Source of the DNA: Culex pipiens pallens
Lineage: Eukaryota > Arthropoda > Insecta > Diptera > Culicidae
NCBI RefSeq assembly: GCF_016801865.2
Contig: NC_068939.1
Coordinates: forward strand, 140,373,821-140,437,820
Direction: 5' to 3'
DNA: 64,000 nt
In this document: one piece after another, positions 9,713 to 21,535 of the stretch
Numbering within the stretch: the first letter of the stretch is position 1
Layout of the letters: every line of letters begins with the position of its first letter
The notes under the pieces: generated by a model
Seen by the model: the letters and a program-made list of their open reading frames with translations, nothing else
Databases searched by the model: none
What the model was told of the DNA's origin: nothing
Position numbers and translations under genes: made by a program

Positions 9713-12112
9713 GGGTAATTCTCCACCAACTCTCACATCAGTTGCCCCGAACCCTCTTCGATTTGCGTGAAACTTTGTCCTAAGGGGTAACTTTTGTCCC
9801 TTATCACGAATCCGAGGTTCGTTTTTTGATATTTCGTGACGGAATTTTTGAACGTGCTTAAAAAGAGGTGTTATTCAATAATTTGCAGCCTGAAACGGTG
9901 ATGAGATAGAAATTTGGAGCCAAAGAGACTTTTGTTTAAAATTGGACGCCTGAAAAAACGTATCGAATAAAACACATTAAATGTTTTAAAAACTCTGCCA
10001 TTTTACGTTACTTAACTGTAATTTTTTTTGGAACATGCCATTTTAAGTGAAATTTTTAAAATGTACTGTTCGAATCTACATTGCACAGTGGTCCAGATTG
10101 CAAAATTAAGTGGAAAATGGATTTTCCGAAAAATGGTTGAGTTTTGGAGCTTTGGTGTCTTCAGAAGAGTTGTTGCATATGGAAAGGGGCAACTTTTGAT
10201 TTGGTTGAAAATTAGGGTGGTTCACGATTAGGGTGATTTTGGAAATCTAACTTTACAGGAATATTTTTGGGAATTTTTTCGTCTTCTAGAAAGTTGACGG
10301 GCTTGCCAATCCAAGCAACTTTGTCGAAGACACCAAAATTTTATCTCGTAATCTACGCCTTCTACGACAAAATATATAGAAAGCATCTGAGCAAACCTTC
10401 AAAAATCAGTTTTTTTAAAGTGGCAATTCAGGGTTAAGTTTTAGAGAAAAGTGGTATTCGGAGCACTTTTAGAACTCTAAAAAACAAACATTTTTATTAT
10501 CTGACAAGTCAATTTGGACTTAAGGGTCAAAAGTTACAGCGATTTTAAGGTAAAAAAGATGCAAATTTAAAACTTAAATATCTCGAAAAGGCGCAAGCCA
10601 AATTTTAAGCACTAGGCTGCATTTGAAAGAAGAGATCCAGCACTACAAACGCTGAAAAAATCTCAGGGGTGTTTTTCTTTAAACTCGAGATATCTTCATT
10701 TGAAAAAGTCTAATTTTCAAGGGAAAACCTTATGGGACCACCCTAACGAATTTCGAAAATTGTCCAAATATATGTTTTTCCATGTAATTTTGCCCGCTGA
10801 ATCTGAATCTGCCCTCAGAATTGACCCAAAGTGTCGAAAAATCGATTTTTGGTCATATTTTGGGTTTAAATGATAATTTTACATGGAAACCCAAAATATG
10901 ACCAAAAATCGATTTTTCGACACTTTGGGTCGATTCTGAGGGCAGATTCAGATTCAGCGGGCAAAATTACATGGAAAAACATATATTTGGACAATTTTCG
11001 AAATTCGTTAGGGTGGTCCCATAAGGTTTTCCCTTGAAAATTAGACTTTTTCAAATGAAGATATCTCGAGTTTAAAGAAAAACACCCCTGAGATTTTTTC
11101 AGCGTTTGTAGTGCTGGATCTCTTCTTTCAAATGCAGCCTAGTGCTTAAAATTTGGCTTGCGCCTTTTCGAGATATTTAAGTTTTAAATTTGCATCTTTT
11201 TTACCTTAAAATCGCTGTAACTTTTGACCCTTAAGTCCAAATTGACTTGTCAGATAATAAAAATGTTTGTTTTTTAGAGCTCTAAAAGTGCTCCGAATAC
11301 CACTTTTCTCTAAAACTTAACCCTGAATTGCCACGTTAAAAAAACTGATTTTTGAAGGTTTGCTCAGATGCTTTCTATATATTTTGTCGTAGAAGGCGTA
11401 GATTACGAGATAAAATTTTGGTGTCTTCGACAAAGTTGCTTGGATTGGCAAGCCCGTCAACTTTTTAGAAGACGAAAAAATTCCCAAAAATATTCCTGTA
11501 AAGTTAAATTTCCAAAATCACCCTAATCGTGAACCACCCTAATTTTCAACCAAACCAAAAGTTGCCCCTTTCCATATGCAACAACTCTTCTGAAGACACC
11601 AAAGCTCCAAAATTTAACCATTTTTCGGAAAATCCATTTTCCACTTAATTTTGCGATCTGGACCACTGTGCATTGACCCAGAAGGGTCATTTTTTCATTT
11701 AGAGTAAAATTTTTCATTTTAAAATTTCGTGTTTTTTCTAACATTGCAGGGTTAATTTTAAGAGTGTTACAATGTTCTACAAGGTTGTAGAGCAAACATT
11801 TCCAAAAATTTTGATATTAAAACATAAGGAGTTTGCTTATAAACATCACGAGTTATCGCGATTTTACGAAAAAAAGTTTTGAAAAAAATACTTTTCGCGT
11901 TTCTTTTTGTTTCTCCGTCCGTGTATGTCGCGGGTGACCATGAACGGCCATGATCAACGACGGCCAACTTTTTCAAAACTTTTTTTTTCGTAAAATCGCG
12001 ATAACTCGTGATGTTTATAAGCAAACCCCTTATGTTTTAATATCAAAATTTTTGTAATTATCTGCTCTACAACTTTGTGGAACATTGTTACACTCAAAAA
12101 ATAGCCCTGCCA
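9713..12112. repeat. Fold-back family A, copy 2, host of a nested hairpin
   Basis: Starts with the full outer end (GGGTAATTCTCCACCAACTC), then the same order of landmarks as copy 1. It is interrupted at 10084-11670 by a Transib-like hairpin, resumes at ACCCAGAAGGGTCAT, passes the central palindrome near 11840-12010 and breaks off near 12112 at a microsatellite. The right arm is therefore truncated. Confidence 0.83.
10084..11670. mobile_element. Transib-like non-autonomous hairpin transposon
   Basis: A 1,587-bp insertion flanked by CATTG at 10079-10083 and 11671-11675. The host's other arm and copy 1 give the uninterrupted site (ACATTGACCC). The termini are CACAGTGGTCCAGAT... and its complement. 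Five-bp duplications and CAC-started ends are hallmarks of Transib, the transposase family ancestral to RAG1, and the first seven bases equal the V(D)J heptamer CACAGTG. The two arms (about 780 bp each) are nearly identical and meet at a loop of about 20 nt near 10872-10890. There is no transposase frame, so mobilisation would have to be in trans. Family assignment rests on ends and duplication only. Confidence 0.75.
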
Positions 12113-12117
12113 AGTTT

Positions 12118-12300
12118 GTTTGAGGATTTTAAGTATATTAAGTATTTTTTTTTAGTATTTTAAGTATTTTAAGTGTTTTAGGTATTTTAAGTCTTTAAAG
12201 TTTTTTTAAAGTATTTTAAGTATTTTAAGTATTTTAAGTATTTTAAGTATTTTAAGTATTTTAGGTATTTTAAGTTTTTTAAGTATTTTAAGTATTTCAT
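12118..12300 (+). repeat. (AAGTATTTT)n nonamer microsatellite
   Basis: A degenerate 9-bp repeat with TATTTTAAG words. It abuts the truncated end of fold-back A copy 2. Confidence 0.85.
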
Positions 12301-12571
12301 TTATGTTTATTTTGAAAATCTATTATAGTATCATAAGTGTCATAAAAGAGCAAAGCATTTGGTGATTACTTTTAGTTTCACTTTCAACATTTTGAAAACT
12401 AGGCTTGAAATTAGAAATCTTGATTTTCTTCCCTTTCTTGACCTCGACTAAAAGCAAGGGACAAAAACTTTAAACAGCCGATCAACAACAGAAGGAAAAG
12501 TTGTATAACTTGTTTTGCTACAATGAGATAAACTTAATATTTGATTATTTTATATTTTGAAGTTGGCTTCT

Positions 12572-14387
12572 GAGCAATTCTCTACGGAATCGGTCTTTTT
12601 CCTTTAATTTTAATTTTTGTATTTTTTAATCCAGCTGAAACTTTTTTCATGCCTTCGGTATGCCCAAAGAAGCCATTTTGCATCATTAGTTTGTTCATAT
12701 AATTTTCCATACAAATTTGGTAGCTGTCCATACAAAAATGATGTCTGAAAATTCAAAAATCTGTATCTTTTGAATTAATTTTTTGATCGATTTGTTGTCT
12801 TCTGCAAAGTTGTAGGTATGGATACGGACTACACAGAAAAAAAGATATACGGTTAAAAAAAAATTTGGTGATTTTTTATTTATTTTTTTGTCGCTAAAAC
12901 TTGATTTGCAAAAAAACACTATTTTTATTTTTTTTAATGTTTTTTTTTAATGATGTCCTCTATCAAATGCCAACTTTTCTGAAATTTACATGTTGTGCAA
13001 AAAATCTTTGACCGAGTTATGAATTTTTGAATCAATATTTATTTTTTCAAAAAATTGATGTAAAATCAAATTTGCAATCAAAAAGTACTTTATTGAAATT
13101 ATGATAAAGTGCACCGTTTTCAAGTTAAAGCCATTTTTAGATAACTTTTTTGAAAATAGTCGCAGTTTTTCATTTTTTTAAATTATTGCACATGTTTGCC
13201 CACTTTTGAAAATAATATTTTTGAAAAGCTGAGAAAGTTCTCAATATTTTGCTTATTTGAACTTTGTTTATACGACCCTTAGTTGCTGAGACATTGCCAT
13301 GAAAGTGTTTAAAAACATGAATGTCGATGTCGATGTCGATATCTCAGCAACTAATGGTCCGATTTTCAATGTTAAAGTATGTAAATTTGTGAAATTTTCC
13401 GATCCTTTCGAAAAAAATATTTTCAAAATTTTTAAACCAAGACTAACATTTTAGAAGGGCGTAATATTGAATGTTTGGCCCTTTAAAATGTTAATTTTGA
13501 TTCAAAAAATGTCAAAATTTTGTACTCGAAAAGATCGGAAAATTTCACGAATGTTTCATGTTTTAATATTGAAAATCGGAACATTAGTTGCTGAGATATC
13601 GCCATTAGAAAATGTTGAGTTTTTTGGGTAAGACTTAGAAAACTTCAATTTTCATGTTTCTTCTTATTTAAGCAGCTGTATCTCAGCAACCAGAGGTCCA
13701 ATCTTCAATGTCTTTTAGACAATTTAAGAGCAAATTTCTGAACTTAAAAAAAATATTTTCAGAAATGGTCAATCATGGTCACTATTTTTGAAAATCTAAA
13801 AAGTGCAATTAATTCGTTAAAGTCAAACTTTCGGTGGCTATATCTTGAAAATGGAGCCCTTTATTAAAAAATCTGTAGAGTACTTTTCGATTCAAGTTTA
13901 TTCAAGTTTTATTTTTTTCAAAAATCACTATTTTTTCCAAAAAAATATAACTCGGCGGCAGATTTTTGGACCGTACTTCTCTGTAGCTCAAAAGTGGCGG
14001 GTTTTTGTCCCCTAAATCATATTAAAAAATCTCGAAAATAAAAAAATACTTATTTTGGGAAATTGAGTTTTTGTGAAAAAAAAATTAAATTAAAAAATCG
14101 GCAAATTTGTTTTTCCGTGTACCTATTTTTTTCTCAATAGTCCTCAACAATATCTACAACTTTGCTGAAGACACCAAATTGATCACAAAATTCACTCAAA
14201 AGTTACAGCTGTTAAAATATTTACGTACCATTTTTGTATGGACAGCTGCCAAAATTGTATGGAGACTTGTATGGGTGAACTAATGACACAAAATAGCTTA
14301 TTTGGTCATAGGGAAGGCCCTCACAAAGTTTAAGCCAAATAAAAAAAATAAATATAATTCATTTCCGGTTTTGGTAGAGAGTCGCTC
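12572..14387. repeat. Long fold-back element, family C, copy 1
   Basis: Starts GAGCAATTCTCTAC and ends GTAGAGAGTCGCTC. The arms are diverged inverted copies sharing CATACAAAAATG, TTTTTGTATGGACAGCTG, AAGTTGTAGGTATGG and several 'rise-and-fall' palindromic words. Related copies are at 15824-18501 and 44229-45949, with fragments elsewhere. There is no coding frame. It is probably a non-autonomous DNA transposon of unknown superfamily. Confidence 0.75.
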
Positions 14388-14396
14388 CCAAGCCTT

Positions 14397-14437
14397 ATAA
14401 ATGCAGTTGGATTACTATTTTTTTGTTGTGTAGCATA
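14397..14437 (-). mobile_element. Fragment of the ACACAGC MITE
   Basis: About 40 bp matching the left end of the MITE at 4422 in reverse orientation (ATGCAGTTGGATTACTA then TTGTTGTGTAG). Confidence 0.6.
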
Positions 14438-14439
14438 TC

Positions 14440-15715
14440 TGTTATAATGTACAACGCATTTGGTGATAACTTTCACCATTTTGAAAACCAGGTTTGAAAT
14501 TAAAAATGACTCAAATTTGATATTTTAACAACAGAAAAACAAAACAGAATCGACATCCGAATTGTCAAAATTATGTCCCAAATGAAGAAAGACAATTGCC
14601 TTTCATTTCAACAAAACAAGCCTTTCATGTCTCGACTGACGCTGACCGTTACCGGCTCAACTTGAATAGGCTTCCAAAGTGTCCACTGTGTGGCTCAGTT
14701 TAAATCCTCAAACGAATTGCCCGGTTATATAGGCCGTTCCGCTCAAATCCCGATCCCAAGGAGGAGGAGGAGGACCCGGTTTCAGGTGCAGTTGCTGCTG
14801 ACACAGATGTGTTCTGGGAAATAAATCATTTCAGCAAACATATAAAACTTGAATCGCGCCGGCCAAGGTGCAATCGGGCGCATTCGCAAGAAAGATACCA
14901 AATGAAGCAATTCAGATGGGTTGGAATTGGTCAGGGGTTTGCAGAAATTGGCGAATGAAGATCGGCGAAGGGTTGAGTGTTCAATTTTTGAAGCATTTTT
15001 GAAAAGTTTTCAAATTGTATATTGAAAATGGGATTTTTAATCAGCTTAATAAGTCTAAACAAATTCTGAGAAAAAATCTTCGTCATTCAATATCAGAACT
15101 AGGAATCACTACCTTTTTCCTCAAACAACTCTAAACAAAATGCATAAACCTGTGCGGCGAGGCGGTCTAACCCTGTGCCAGTCGGCCCGATCCCTAATGA
15201 TGGCTATAAATCGTTTAAACGACAGTTCTGGGCTCCCGGTTTCTGGCCGGAGGATCGCCGCCACCGACTTTCAACCAGATATAAAGTTTATACGAAAAAA
15301 AAAAAAAACACGAGCTCAGCAATAGAATTGATGTCGTAAAAGCTCTGGAAATGGGGGTTTCAGGTTTCGAGAATTGTGACACAATTTAAATTGATATTAT
15401 CGGTCAACCGGCCACGGACCGAGACTTGGAATGGCCCTTGTTTTGAATTGAATGGGAATGGCATTTTGTCCCTCTTCTTGCCCCCCTGGACTGATGACAC
15501 CTTGATGGACTGCCGTCAACCCAGTGGAATTTTTCAATCTAAAACCATCGCGATGGGATGAGTTTTCCTGGGATGCCATCTGCCGGGGAGGGCGCAATTG
15601 ACATCAGACGGTGCAGTGTGATATGATTGGATTTCGAGGGAAGTGGGTTTATGGTGGCGGGGCAAAAACGGTTGATGGAGTTATCAGCTCAGGTTAAGTG
15701 TTTTTGGGAACTTAC
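14440..15715. other. Unique DNA beside a candidate recursive splice site
   Basis: No repeat family recognised except AT-rich filler at 14440-14640. Positions 14640-15700 are of mixed composition with no credible long frame. The closest functional signal is the minus-strand splice arrangement at 15716-15800. Confidence 0.4.
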
Positions 15716-15772
15716 GGTGGGTTTAAATTCCTGTAGAATGACGTGACTCAAATCTGAGAGGAGTGATCTTAC
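15716..15772 (-). other. Candidate recursive-splice exon 1
   Basis: On the minus strand a CTAAC branch-point match lies about 30 nt upstream of a pyrimidine-rich tract ending TTTCAG (15773-15775). This is followed at once by GTAAGA (15772-15767), a zero-length-exon ratchet motif. A second donor, GTAAGT, starts at 15715. The 57-nt interval is a multiple of three and is open in one frame only (VRSLLSDLSHVILQEFKPT). It lies in unique sequence 51 bp from a repeat. Splicing is not demonstrated; a cryptic site or a cassette microexon are the alternatives. Confidence 0.4.
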
Positions 15773-16851
15773 CTGAAATGAAAAAAATGAGAAAGGTCGT
15801 TGTTAGATCTGAAGATTAATAAAGAGCAGTTTTCTACGGAATCGGTCTTTTTTCTTTAATTTTAATTTTTGTATTTTTTAATCCGGCTGAAATTTTTTTG
15901 GTGCCTTCGGTATGCCCAAAGAAGCCATTTTGCATCATTAGTTTGTCCATATAATTTTCCATACAAATTTGGCAGCTGTCCATGCAAAAATGATGTATGA
16001 ATATTCAAAAATCTGTATCTTTTGAAGGAATTTTTTGATCGATTTGGTGTCTCCGGCAAAGTTGTAGGTATGGATATGGACTACACTGAAAAAAAATGAT
16101 ACACGGTAAATTTTTTTTGGTGATTTTTAATTTCAAACATTAAATATTACGCCCTTTTGAAATGTTAGTCTTGATTTAAAATTTTTGAAAATATTTTTTT
16201 CGAAAAGATCGGAAAATTTCACGAATGTTTCAAATTTTAACATTGAAAATCGGACCATTTGTTGCTGAGATATCGACATTAGAAAATGGTGGGTTGTTTG
16301 GGCGAGACTTAAAAAACAACAATTTTCTTGTTTTTAAACTTTTGCATGGCAATATCTCAGCAACTAAGGGTCGTATCAACAAAGTTTGAAAAAACAGAAT
16401 ATAGAGAATTTTCTCAGCTTTTCAAAAATATTTTTTTCAAAAGTGGGTAAACATGGGCACTATTTTAAAAAAAACCAATAACTGCGACTATTTGAAAAAA
16501 TTACATAAAAATGGCTATAACTTGAAAACGGTGCCTTTTATCAAAATTCCACTGAAGTACTTGTTGATTGCAAATTCAATTTTACATCGAAAAATGAAAT
16601 TGAAAAAAATTGCGACCAATAATTCCATTTTTTGATAAAAATTGCATTGATTCAAAAAATCATAACTCGGTCAAAGATTTTTTGCCCATTCTGGAAATTT
16701 CTGAAAAGTTGGCATTTGATGTCCTCTAAAACATATCAAAAAATTAAAAATAGTGTTTTTTTGCAAATCAAGTTTTAGTGACAAAAAGTGAAATTAAAAA
16801 TCACCAATTTTTTTTTACCGTGTATCATTTTTTTCAGTGTACAGTCATGCC

Positions 16852-17815
16852 TTCGGTTAAGAACGGCCCAGTGCTTAACTGAAGCACAGAGCTTATGGGT
16901 TTTTGGCTATATGGGAGACATTGGCTTTAATCGTATGAAAAATCATGCAAACATCAAAAAATTATAGTGTTTTGGAATCGAGATGATGTCAGCTATTGCA
17001 ACATGGGTATCAAATGATCAGGTTTTTTCATAAATTTCGGATATAATAACAACATTTTTAGAAAATACTCCAAATTTTCACAAAACTACGTTTTTTCGAA
17101 AAAAATACTCAAAATTTCAATTTTTACAATATGGGTATCAAACGATCGGGATTTTTTCATACATTTCGAATGTAATAACAACATTTTTAGAAAATACTCA
17201 AAATTTTCACAAAACTACGTATTTTCGAATAAAATACTCAAAATTTCCGTTTTTACAATGTGGGTATCAAACGATCGGAATTTTTTCATACATTTCGAAT
17301 GTTATAACAACATGTTTTAAAAATACTCAAAAAATTTAACAAAACTACGTATTTTTGAAAATCTTCTAAAAAATTTCAGTTTTCACAATGTTGGTATCAA
17401 ACCATCGGGATTTTTTCATACATTTCGAATGTAATAACAATATTTTTTGAAAATACTCAAAATTTTCACAAAACTTCGTATTTTTGTTGAACTTTTCAAA
17501 ATTTCAGTTTTTACAATATGGGTATCAAATAATCAAATCATTTTTTTTCAAAAATACGTAGTTCTGTGAAAATTTCGAGTTTATTCAATTATTTAATAAC
17601 TTTCGAATTGTATGAAAAAAATCCTGATCGTTTGATACCCACAATGTAAAAACGGAAATTTTGAAAAGTTTTACAAAAATACGTAGTTTTGTGAAAATTT
17701 GGAGTATTTTCAAAAAATAATGTTATTACATTCGAAATGTATGACAAAATCCCGATCGTTTGATACCAACATTGTAAAAACGGAAATTTTGAGTATTTTT
17801 TTTATTTTTGTATTT
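16852..17815 (+). mobile_element. pogo-like element, 3'-truncated, of tandem repeats
   Basis: Starts CAGTCATGCCTTCGG after TA (16850-16851), like the full element at 34690. About five forward units of roughly 129 bp carry GGGTATCAAACGATCGG at 17005, 17133, 17262, 17392 and 17520. These are followed by two or so inverted units to 17815. The right terminus is missing where the host resumes. Confidence 0.75.
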
Positions 17816-17865
17816 TCACATATCATTTTTGTATGGACAGCTGCCAAATTTGTATGGAAAATTAT

Positions 17866-18357
17866 CTAATCTAATCTAACCTAATCTAACACAAACGCAG
17901 CCAGTCCGATGAAAGCATGCTGGAAAGTCTTGTGATTAGATTACGCCCCAAGAACTTTTCTTGCCATTATTAATAATTGCAGTACATCCGACAACACCCG
18001 AAAATGTATTGCAAAAATTAAAGCGGCCATCCCTACTACGTTGTGTTTACCGCAGAGAGGATTCTGAGAACGGATCACATTTCACAGAATCAACAGGGGA
18101 GGAAGGGTGCGTGGACATACCGTACCAAACGCTCCAGTTTACAGTTTCATATGTGTTTTGTATAATGTGTTTAGTGTAAAATTTAGTGTGGTTATATAAT
18201 CAATTAAATATAATAATGCAATATAATGGTCATTTAATAAAATCCCTCCACCTATATATATATAATTACCACGCACCCAAGCACACAAACAGCGACACAA
18301 AAAAAAAATGAGCATGCAAAAACAAGACAGCGCGTCCCCGTGGTCAGCGCACTGAAC
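17866..18357 (-). mobile_element. 492-bp retroposon with 25-bp target duplication
   Basis: A perfect 25-bp direct repeat (17841-17865 and 18358-18382, beginning CTGCCAAATT) brackets the insert. Read on the minus strand, it ends in GATTAG-type tail repeats (17866-17886), typical of LINE-mobilised sequence. It therefore represents a SINE or the 3' end of a non-LTR retrotransposon inserted in antisense. A (TA)n run near 18252 is internal. No reverse transcriptase is encoded. Confidence 0.8.
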
Positions 18358-18501
18358 CTGCCAAATTTGTATGGAAAATTATATGGACAAACTAATGATG
18401 CAAAATGGCTTCTTTGGGCATACCGAAGGCACCAAAAAAGTTTCAGCCGGATTTAAAAAATACAGAAAAAATCGAATGACCGAAATCTCAGAGAATTGCT
18501 C

Positions 18502-20908
18502 TAAAAAGAAACAGTTTTGGGAAATGTTCTTCAAACAATCATATTTTTTAAAGAATTTTAAAACTATTTGCTACACTATATTTTTACTCACACGGCTTAC
18601 TACAGTCAGACAATACGTTTATGTTAGAATAATTTGTCACTTGTACTTTTATTATAGATTTTGCTAGAATATGTTTTGACAGCAATACTTAACGTTGTTC
18701 CAGATAGTCGGATATCCAAATTCCAACAAAATGAAAGCATATTATTGCACCCGAAAAAAGGTTCATTTGACACAATTTCCCTAATCAGTTGCATAATCAT
18801 CATCACTAACCGCGCTGACATTGTGATCTTAATTAGAGCCGGGGGAACTTTTAAATTTCGACCCGCTCTTCTATTACATAAACTGCAACATCGTCGTCGT
18901 CCAATCTCGGAGCCTCAATCACCCGTTCGTGCAGCAGCCAGCAATAAACTTGATTGGCGCAGCTCAGAAAACACTTTACATTCGGTCCTAATCAGACCAT
19001 CAGACGACAGCAGACAGTATGGCGTGGGTGTTTCTACGATGTGTGGCTTTTTTACTACTGCAAATATAAAATAAAAACATGAACCAAGCATGATAAGTAG
19101 ATTTTTATTGAATTTCAGCCCCCCCCCTTTCATTCATCACCATTGGTAAACAACTTCAACTTTTCAGGTTATCCTAATCAGCGCCGTCCGATTACGACGA
19201 GTTGTTCAACGCCTCCGCAGCCAGCAGCAGCAACTTGTCTAGCCATGTTGTTGTTCACACACTTTTCATTCCGGGGTGATCCTCGTGATAAACGCTGCTG
19301 TCGGTTCAGGTTGTGGGGTTAACAACCTGATCGTGTTTGATTTGTTTGTTGCTGTTTTTGTTCAAAGGAAAAAACAAAACCCGAAACATCAAGACATCAG
19401 ACAGTAGCCAACAATGGATTCGATGAATTGAAGAACCACTCGATGAAGAAAGGTAACAATGAGGGAAAAGCATTGAAAGAGTAAAAACAATGGTTCGTGG
19501 AGACTGTAAGAAGGAAAGCTAATTTAGTCATCAGTGAAAACATAAAACTTGAATGGGGGAAAACATGGAGAAGCTTCGAACTTGGAACAAATGTGTTTTT
19601 TTTATGAGTGTTGTCTATTGAAATTGTTTTCTGTAATAGATGAAAAGTTCAGTAACAAATTACACAAAAAATTGAAATTGTAATAAATACGAAATGTAGA
19701 ACGAAGGATTCAATATCTACAGAAACCTGGATTTTCGTGTAACAATTTGTGTAGAAGGTATTGTATGAGCCACTGCTATTCTAGGCAACCGCTACATAGG
19801 TCATCCTTGTGGCCCTGTTGGTTATCACATCAAATCAAATCAACAATTTGTGTAGAAGGTATTGGAGTATAACTTAGAGGAAAATTCACCCAGTTTATGA
19901 TTAACTGTGTTTCACATAGAAATAAATTTCATAAACATCTGCATATATTTTTATCTAGAGCAATTCTCCACAAAAACTGAAAGTAAAATTCTTTTTTGCA
20001 TTTTTGATAAGGCAGACACTTTGTGGGAACTTTTTCTTTGATCAAAGGATTCATTTCAGTCAAAAAGTATATTTTCGATTTATTTGAAATAGTGTAAGTT
20101 AATTTTTTTCTACAAGTTTCAATTTTCAACTTTGAAAAACGGACAAATAAATGCCCATCGATTTAATAATAACAAATAGTGTTATTATATGAAGATTTGT
20201 TGTTGATTGAAATTTTTGGATAAAATCTAATACCATTTTATGTTATTTTGGTCATGTTTTGATCTTTGTTTGATATGATTTTTATGATATTTTTTAACAC
20301 AAGAAAAAATAATAACATTATCAGTTTTTTTTTCACTACATTTTCTCTGTTATTATCTGAGTGAATATAACAGCTAATCTAGGTTTTTCAATACCATGTT
20401 GAGATTCTGGTTTAACAGGTTTTGATCTTCGCGAGTAATTGTGTATTCTTGAGATATTTTCACCTCGGGAACTTTTGGTACGATTTTAATGTCAAAAACT
20501 GCAATCTTTGTAAAATTTTCTATTGTTTTTCAAATCTCAGATTAGTTTATAATACGTTGTAACATCCATCGCCACCTTCGACACATATTTGGTTTTTTCT
20601 CAAATTTAACTGTTTTGCAGTAAAGGTAAAAATAAGGTAAAAAACAAGTACGTTCAGATGAACAATTCAAAGGAATTTAAAATTGAATTATTCCTAAATT
20701 AATTGAGAACCGATCGATAAACAAATTTGTTTACAACGGGCGTTTAGGATCTTTTGGAAACTAACACGAGATAGGTTCTAAAATCGGATAGCCCTTTTTG
20801 AATGTTAGGCTGGATTTTTCGATTTTTTGCAAATTTTTAATGGAAAGATTGGAAAGTTTAACAAACATTTAATAGAATAAAAGGACAGCAGTTTCAGAGC
20901 ACTTAAGC
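18502..20908. other. Mostly unique DNA, possible regulatory content
   Basis: Positions 18760-19260 are compositionally distinct (CpG and CAGCAG-containing) and non-repetitive, with no convincing coding frame. Positions 19390-20908 are AT-rich. A conserved non-coding element is possible, but only cross-species alignment could show it. Confidence 0.4.
19764..19841 (+). mobile_element. 78-bp retroposon fragment with 23-bp duplication
   Basis: A perfect 23-bp repeat (19741-19763 and 19842-19864, starting AACAATTTGTG) flanks a 78-bp insert ending ATCAAATCAAATC, a short tandem tail. This indicates target-primed insertion of a heavily 5'-truncated LINE or SINE. Confidence 0.8.
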
Positions 20909-21096
20909 TAAGAACAAGATTGTCCGTCCGACGCAGTGGTGAACGCAGAACGCTGTGCCAGTTCAATTTTTCCATCAACAGTCAGTCGAACAATCTGCAG
21001 GGGTAGCTTTGTTCAATGGTCGATGACTGGCAGGCTATGATGACAGGCGCAAAATTTTGCGTTTGCGTTCAGGCCTGACGAACAATCTTGTTCTTA
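20909..21096. mobile_element. MITE with TAAGAACAAGATTGT termini
   Basis: A 188-bp element with 15-bp terminal inverted repeats (TAAGAACAAGATTGT and its complement) and a mixed-composition interior. No coding sequence. The target duplication is not clear. Confidence 0.75.
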
Positions 21097-21535
21097 CCTT
21101 TAAAGCTTTTAAATTTGGAAACAGATGTACACATTTTGTTAATCTGGGTCGGTTCTAATTGAAACCAATCAGAAAAATCAAAATATTGTTCTCCAACATG
21201 ATTAAAACTGCTGTCCCAATTTGCCCCATGTGTCTCGATTCACCCCAGTTGACTGTAATGCTTTTAGATAATTTTTCAGAGTACATTTTTTTATTTTAGA
21301 AAATTTTTTTTAGAAAGCCATATCAAAAATATAAATCTTATTTTTTGGAAATCGGCTGATAAAAAAACAAAAAAAGGGCATTTTCAGTGCAAAAGGAAAA
21401 TAAAAATATTTTTTTTCAACGTGAATTTTTTTTTTGGAAAAAAACATTAGTGTGAAAAATATGAAAATGACTCAAGGCGGGTTTCGATCTGAAAATTCGC
21501 ACAAAATCCATTTTCGATCAATTTTGCCTTCCTCA

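Larger units (their letters stand above)
15824..18501. repeat. Fold-back family C, copy 2, twice interrupted
   Basis: Left end GAGCAGTTTTCTAC, right end GAGAATTGCTC. TAAA flanks both ends, a possible 4-bp duplication. The body is interrupted by a pogo-like segment (16852-17815, with loss of roughly 90 bp of host) and a retroposon (17866-18357). Confidence 0.75.

Noticed and set aside
18661..19074. 137-residue plus-strand open frame
   Set aside because: No domain, signal or splice context recognised; a frame of this length can occur by chance in 64 kb. Left as unique DNA.
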